Shown here: positions 58,234 to 64,000 of the stretch, one piece after another
Numbering within the stretch: position 1 is the stretch's first letter
How the letters are laid out: each line of letters opens with the position of its first letter
NCBI GenBank assembly: GCA_037157565.1
Contig: JAZHRO010000002.1
Span: forward strand, 34,368,501-34,432,500
Direction of reading: 5' to 3'
DNA: 64,000 bases
DNA from: Thalassia testudinum
Lineage: Eukaryota > Streptophyta > Magnoliopsida > Alismatales > Hydrocharitaceae
The notes under the pieces: model-generated
What the model saw: only the letters and a program-made list of their open reading frames with translations
Database searches by the model: none
Told to the model about the DNA's origin: nothing
Translations under genes and position numbers: made by a program

Positions 58234-60997
58234 TGTTCTCGACGATTTTGTGCGGGTTTAAAGTATATCACGTTGTAGTATAACCGACAAAACGTTTAAA
58301 CAAATATAAAGAATTTTATTACTCGAAAAACTAGAGTATCCGAGGTCGAACACGGGGAGCAATCTCAGTACTTTGTAAAACTAAAGAATACAACTGTTAA
58401 ATGCAAATATGATTGATTCAAAGAGAGAATTTTAAAAAGGATTTGTGAAAGAAAAATAGAATTGGACGTCTGATGCAATCCCCTTTCTCTCTTCTTCTTC
58501 ATGGCTCTTCTTCTCCTTTCTGCTTCTGTATCTTCCTTCTTCTTCTTTCGATCTCTTTGCAGTCTTCACTTGGCCTCTCTTCGTTCTTCTCTCTCTTCTG
58601 CCTTGTCTTCCTTCTTCTTCTCTGCGAAAACTTCTTTTGATCTTTGCAGAGTCTTCACTTGGCCTCTCTCCGTACGTCTCTTTCTTCTGCCTTGCCTTCC
58701 TTCTTCTTTCTCTTTGGTTCTCTACGAAAGCTTCTCCTTTTTCTTCTACTCAGCCTCTTCTTCTTTCTTCTCTTCCTGTTCTGCAGCTGCTAAGTGCTCG
58801 CTGCCTCTTTCGCTTCTTCCTTCCTACACACACCACAGTCAAAGCAAAACCTACACCCGTCCCTCTACCCAAGCCTCTCTCTCTCTCTCAAGCAATTCAC
58901 TCAAGGACGCTCTCCCAGAGCCACACGGGTAGTCGGGTCGGATCCCGGGACCCGGGACCAGGCACACCTACAGGTGGTGATCCGCGAGGAGTGCGTAGGT
59001 TTAGGTCGGGTCGGATCCCGCCAGATCCGCGAGGTCAAGCCACGGACGAGGCGGGTGTGAGGGCAGGTGAGGGACCTCACCCCTGTGCTTACGGAGGCAA
59101 TGGGCTTAAAACACAAAAATAATTTATATGATACCTGTGTTTTGCAATCCCACGATGTGGGACTATCTGGTCGGTCCTGCTTTCACGCCCGCAGAGCTTT
59201 CGTCGCGCGATTGCTCCAGCTGCTGGCCTCTCTGTGCGACTTGCTAGCCTCACTCACTTCGCGACACTCGCGTGAGTCTGCTGCACCTGCACCCTGGGAG
59301 TCCTGATACCTGAAGCTGCTGCAAGCTCCTTGCTGCTTCGGCTGATAATGGCTGCCGGAGCTTAAACCTGTCACACACAAGAACGGCCTATTGGCCCAAT
59401 CAGATTGGCTAGAAACCTTCGCCGTGGCACGGCGAAGGCGGTGGGCAGTGCTGCAGGCTGCAGGTCGGCCTAGGCGTGCGTGCCTAGGTCAACCTGTGGC
59501 CGGAGATGTTGGGTTGTTCGGGGGGTGATTGTGGAGGTCTGGAGTGGCAGTGGAGGGGTGGAATGAGTTCCTGGTGGTGAGGCGGAGCTCACGAGGGGGT
59601 TGGCGAACCGTGTGGAGGGGCGGAGTGGTGTGGGCAGCTCGCCGGAGGGCGGTCGGAGGCGAGGACGATGGAGGTGGTTAGGCACTGTCGAGGGGTAATC
59701 AGATAAAATAGCAGGGGGAAAAGAGAGAGGAGAGGAGGGATAAGGTATCTGGAGTGGTCTGGAAGGAAGGGAGGCGGCGGAGAGGACGGTGCGTAACTGC
59801 CGTCGTTGGGGAAGAAGGACCCTGAGGGAGGAATTGGCGACGAGGATGAGGTCAGGAACACGTGCGCTTGGTACGGCGCGACGTGGGAGGATGTGGCGGA
59901 GTTGACTCTGCTGCTGCTATGGCAGCAGCGACGAGAAGGAGGGGAGGAGGTCGCCGGAGCTTGCGGGTCATTTGGCCGGAGATGGGAGAGGGAATTTGGA
60001 GGGGATCTCCGTCAAAATCAAGCTTAGATCGAGTGGCCGGAGGTGTAGTCTCTTTTATAGACGCTGGGCCAGGTGTGCAGAGAGTGGAGGGCACGCCAGT
60101 GTCTGAGGTTGGTCGCCGGAGATGGAAATAAGTTAAGATACCCAAATCTCTCTTGCGTTCGCACGAGAGATTGGGTTCACACCAGCGGTTGTGATCGGCC
60201 TTAAATGGAAGGGAATTCCTCAGAGAATCTCCCTTGCATTTCAGGGAGAGAATCTCTGAGGAATCAGAGAGGAATCCCTCTCTAAACCTCGCCGGAGCTC
60301 GGTTCTGCCCTAACAATGGCGGCAGGATCGGATTGCAAAGGGGGCGAAGAACTTAGGGGGCTCTCTGCAAAGATATTCAAAAGATAGGGACCAAATTATG
60401 ATTTGGGTGTACTGAATTGCAAAGTAGGCCAATATGACCTCCCCTTAGGTCCAAATTTTGGTACAAACCTAACTTGGACCTAAGGAATCCAATGGTGAAG
60501 TTGGATTTTAGGTTTGACCACGTTTGACTGGACATTTTGCGTAAAAACCCAAATTAGTTTAATTGAAGAGCTAGGACCCTATTTTAGGTCAAACTGGGTT
60601 CCAAAGGCCAAATTAAGTGTTCTCAACCCTAGAGGATGTTTTTCCATGATTCTTAGAGGGTTTACTTGATTTTTATCCTGACCGGAACCTTGTTAATTTA
60701 AGCGGGTCTATTTTAGGGTTACCAAGTGTCATTTAATTCTTAGATTGCACATAAACCCATTTCTGATTGACTCAACCCACTTTTTATCTCATTTAGACCA
60801 TTTGACCGATGTTTTGCCTCTGAGAAATCCCGTTTATGTACTGCAATGGTAAAATTGCAGTTTTAACCTTTATTTCATGTTTTCTTCTCAGAGCACTTGT
60901 TCCTTCAGTTAAGCCTTCTTCTAGGTTATGTAGGAGCTTTTATCTTCTTTATTGGGTCAAAATGAGCTAGTTATGGCTCATGATGAGGCTCTCATCA
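58234..60997 (-). mobile_element. 5' LTR of the Athila element
   Basis: 2,764 bp, collinear with 47141-49931, with scattered substitutions and small gaps. It lacks the second GACGTC word near its start that the other copy has (58460-58480). The TATA box is at about 60050-60061 on the minus strand. Confidence 0.92.
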
Positions 60998-63159
60998 TCT
61001 GGCCTCGTCTATCACATCACAGTCACTGCCCCACGGTGCCCCCGTAACTCTAGGGGTTGCCAACTCCAGGTCGTGGGTAGGGTAGCTATGCTCATGGGGC
61101 TTCAGTTGCCGCAAAGCGTAAGCAACAACGTGACCCCTCTTCATGAGCACACCCCCTAACCCCAGCAAAGAGGCGTCCGTGTACACAACAAACTTGCCAC
61201 TACTGTCTGGGATGGTGAGCATGGGAGCTGAAGTCAGCCTCTCCTTCAGCTCCTGAAAACACGCCTCACAGGCGTCTGTCCAAGTGAAGGGCACGTTCTT
61301 TCTAGGTCAACTGTGTCATAGGATGTGCAATCTGTGAAAATCCCCTGATAAACCACCTGTAGTAGCCTGCCAGTCCCAACAAACTGCGAATCTTAGTAAC
61401 CATATGCGGTCTCTCCCACCTGAGCACTGCCTCGACCTTGGCTGGGTCCACTTGCAAGCCATCTCCAGAGATCACATGACCTAAGAAGGTCACCCCCCCT
61501 CAACCAGAACTCCCACTTGTTGCATTTGGTGTACAGCCTACGTCATCTCAATGCGTCCAGAACCATCCGCAAGTGATGTCCGTGCTGCGCCTGATCTTGA
61601 GAATAGATGAGCACATCATCAATGAATACCACCACAAACTGATCCAAGTACGATCTAAACACCCGGTTCATCAAGTCCATGAAGGTAGCGAGGCATTGGT
61701 CAGCCCAACGGCATGACCAGAAACTCGTAGTGTCAGTACTGGTTGCGAAAAGCTTCCTTGGAGATGTCTGCCTCCTTGATCTTCAACTAGTGGTATCCAG
61801 ACCTCAAGCCGATCTTGGAAAATACCGTGGCACCTCGCAACTCAAGTGGTGCCATCCTGTATGGTGCGGTGGAGATGGGGCTGGTCCCTTATACTAGTGA
61901 CATCTCAAACTCGATCTCACGCTCGGGCGGTAGTCCTAGCAACTCGTCTGGGAACACGTCGGGGTACTCTCTAACCACCGGGATACTCTGGAAGTTTGCC
62001 ACAGGGTTGGGCTCTGCCACCACACAAGCTAGGAAGGCCTCACACCCCTAGCTCAAAAGTCTCGCCGCCCGAATTGCAGAAATGCACTTGAAGCCTCCGT
62101 CCACTGGCTGCCCGTGGAACTCGAAAGAAGGCAACTCCGGTATGGAGAAGACGATCTTCCTCTCAAAACAGTCCACCAAGGCGTGGTAAGCGGACAGCTA
62201 GTCCATCCCCAGAATGACACCAAAGTCCTCCATCTGTATCATAATCAGGTCAGCGGGAAGGCTGTGTCCCCCAATACTGACCTCGCAACCCGTATTACCT
62301 CCCCAGCTACAACAGCTGGCCGCCTAGATTTCTAATTACCACTAATTCCCTAATGGAGTGCTATCGGACTCCATAGTAGCAACAACTCATGTGGCAAGAT
62401 GGTACATCGTACTGGAATGCAGGAATTTCATACTCCAAAAAGACCAAACCATGTAACCATACCTGTCACCGTATGGACTGAAGCTATGATGTCTCTGTGG
62501 GTCATGATGTCGCAACACTACTTGGTATTGGGGGTGGACAAAACAGGTAGGCCCAGGGCAGAGCAAGTGACAACGGGCCGGTATCCTCCTCGTGGCGGCT
62601 GTCCTCCCTCAGGTACCTCGAACCCACAACCACCCGACTGGCCCTCAGTGCTTGAAGCGGTGAGCGTCTGCTGTGCTCCAGCTCTAGATGGGTAGTCCCT
62701 CCTGAAATGGCCCGGCTGGCCACACTGGTAGCAGAGGGGAACTTGACGCCTCCTTTCGGTGGGTCCCTGCTGGTGGCTAGGCGGGGGTCCAGTGCTAGCA
62801 GCTGGCCCCTGTCGAGGGCCTCCAAAGGCCACTGATGGCCCTGCAAAATGTGACGGCTCTCCTGTGGGCACCACGTGCCTCCATTGAGCTCTCCTAACCT
62901 ACCTAGTGTGACGGCGGAAATCTCATTCAACGATAAACTCCCCTGTCGTACCCTCGGAAGAGAGATGAGGGGGTGGCGAAGTGGGTGGAAGTTGAAATTC
63001 TTCTCGAACCACGTCACGGATCAGATGGACGAGGTTTGGAGACGGTATGCCCAGGAGAAGAGAAGAGGTAGCATGTACTCCAAGCTCGACACATCTATCC
63101 CTCAGGCCTCAACCTCGGCCGCACCCGCGGCTCACCCTCCTAATTCCACAATGAGGCAT
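60998..63159 (-). pseudogene. Tekay C gag, protease, RT, RNase H, heavily decayed
   Basis: From the ATG at 63159 leftwards: a short basic Gag start, then a direct jump from WFEKNF to RVRQGSLSLNE, i.e. the capsid centre is deleted. The zinc knuckle is CYQCGQPGHFRRDY (about 62700-62740) with its last Cys changed to Tyr. Protease-region pieces lie at 62040-62300, the RT catalytic site [11 protein letters not shown] at about 61605-61640, [20 protein letters not shown] and [18 protein letters not shown] at 61310-61490, and RNase [15 protein letters not shown] at about 61150-61195. After HDLELA the sequence jumps to the spacer before integrase. Frames shift repeatedly. Confidence 0.85.
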
Positions 63160-63329
63160 CTCCTACAATGGAGACGCGAAAACAAAACGGAAACACGTCA
63201 ATATGAAACGATATCTAACGAAGAATTCGAAGAGCCTATGCCAAAAGAAACGTTGTGGTGGCTACTCTAGTTATAGACACGTGAATTGGTTATTTTCCAG
63301 TCAGTTGGTTCACTTCTCGGGACGACCTT

Positions 63330-63341
63330 GCTCTGATACCA
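63330..63341 (-). other. Primer binding site, initiator tRNA-Met type
   Basis: Reverse of GCTCTGATACCA, three bases from the LTR start at 63345, as in copy A. Confidence 0.9.
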
Positions 63342-63344
63342 TCC

Positions 63345-64000
63345 TGTAACGACCCGATTCCCGAATCCCTAGAGACACAAGAATTGGATCGACTCAACTG
63401 ATCCCAAGACCCAGTCATCCAGAGAGAAAGTAACCAAAAGAGCAGTAAAATAAACCACATTCACCATGTATATAACTAGCAGTAACAAAATACAACAGTA
63501 AAGATAGAAGTACTACAGTATACACCACCACAACAGTAAAGAAATTAAACATGTACATAACCATGAAGCTTACAATAAAAAGAGTACAGGGGTAACAGAA
63601 CTACTCACTACAACGGAAAGAAAGGTATAGTGGGTACTACACAAGTAACACTACTGGGCTCTACTAAGCCCAACACCCTCTGCAGCCGCAGACTCTGGCT
63701 GCTCAACACCTGGTCCTGAAAAGGTAACAAAGGTGACACGTCAACGAAACGCTGAGTAGAGTGGCAACTAAAAGCTAAGAAGCAGTAAGGTGGACAGTAG
63801 CTATTATATTTCTAATTTCTTTCTTTATATTTTTCCATTTATTCACTATTGATTTATTTCTCAGATCCTTCTCTTGATCTTGAATGTTCCTCATGGGAAT
63901 GATCTTGATTGTAGTCTCTTTAGAAAAGTAGAAGTAACACGTGGTGCTCTCCTGGCCGGGAGAGTCCCCCGTGGTGGTCCTACCCTCAGTCAACCACGCT
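63345..64000 (-). mobile_element. 5' LTR of Tekay C, cut by window edge
   Basis: TGTAACGACCCGATTCCC... follows the left LTR (42743 onward) closely for the 656 bp that are visible, including the block around ACGTGGTGCTCTCC. Confidence 0.9.

Larger units (their letters stand above)
47141..60997 (-). mobile_element. Athila-type Ty3/gypsy element, minus strand
   Basis: 13,857 bp between exact TCTGG duplications (47136-47140, 60998-61002). LTRs are 2.79 and 2.76 kb, TGTTCTCGACG...CTCATCA. A tRNA-Asp primer site, gag-pro-RT-RNaseH-integrase in one frame without chromodomain, and a long 3' UTR with polypurine tract are present. The RT and integrase wording (FMDDFLVFG; WGIDFMGPFP) is typical of the Athila lineage. 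Coding is closed by several nonsense changes and one frameshift, so this copy cannot supply proteins itself. I saw no envelope-like ORF between pol and the 3' LTR. Confidence 0.93.
42743..64000 (-). mobile_element. Tekay-family element C, minus strand, split by an Athila element
   Basis: The left end is its 3' LTR (42743-45594). The chromodomain/integrase part follows (45677-47140), then the nested Athila element, then RNase H to gag (60998-63159), primer site (63330-63341) and 5' LTR from 63345 past the window edge. Without the nested element the interior is about 3.9 kb against 5.0 kb in copy A, because about 285 bp are lost between RNase H and integrase and the capsid-coding centre is missing. 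It has many stops and is an old copy. Confidence 0.9.

Overview
This window is nuclear DNA of a flowering plant. It is dense in LTR retrotransposons of plant-specific lineages (Tekay/Del chromovirus, Athila, a fragment of Ty1/copia), and one host gene with plant-type introns is recognisable: a decayed alpha carbonic anhydrase. I cannot name the species. All coordinates and comparisons were worked out by eye from the sequence.

Layout. 1-1361 is the end of a Tekay-family LTR cut by the window edge. 1362-7607 is an old, decayed minus-strand Athila/Tat-like LTR region that was split by a Tekay solo LTR (4052-6788). 7745-8991 is a broken minus-strand Ty1/copia gag start plus LTR. 9353-34552 is the locus of an alpha carbonic anhydrase pseudogene on the minus strand. 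Exons are visible at 34339-34552, 33787-33891, 11410-11496 and 10558-10764. Its third intron holds a 21.3-kb Tekay/Del chromovirus (12029-33305, TSD TCCTT). That element was itself hit twice: a solo LTR of its own family sits inverted in its 5' LTR (13593-16278, TSD GAGCT), and an 8.2-kb non-autonomous element sits in its integrase (21757-29958, TSD GGAGG). The non-autonomous element has near-identical LTRs, a tRNA-Asp primer site and one intact 630-codon ORF without pol.

35318-36331 is a non-LTR-type insertion with a 15-bp target duplication. 36601-42656 is a repeat-rich tract: tRNA-like modules, a 44-bp tandem repeat, an AGCT-word-rich tract, AT microsatellites and the primer site of a possible giant-LTR element. 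From 42743 to beyond the right edge lies a second Tekay-family element on the minus strand, broken by a 13.9-kb Athila element (47141-60997, TSD TCTGG).

How the parts relate. The Tekay copies A and C cross-check each other and show which codons became stops. The Athila element and the small non-autonomous element share a collinear 3' UTR, a polypurine tract and the same primer type, so the Athila family is the likely source of the proteins that moved the small one. A short CpG-containing palindrome, CCAGACGTCTGG, is packed in arrays in the Tekay LTRs and also occurs in the otherwise unrelated LTRs of the non-autonomous element, the Athila element and the older LTR-like DNA. No intact host gene, tRNA gene, rRNA gene or CRISPR array was seen.
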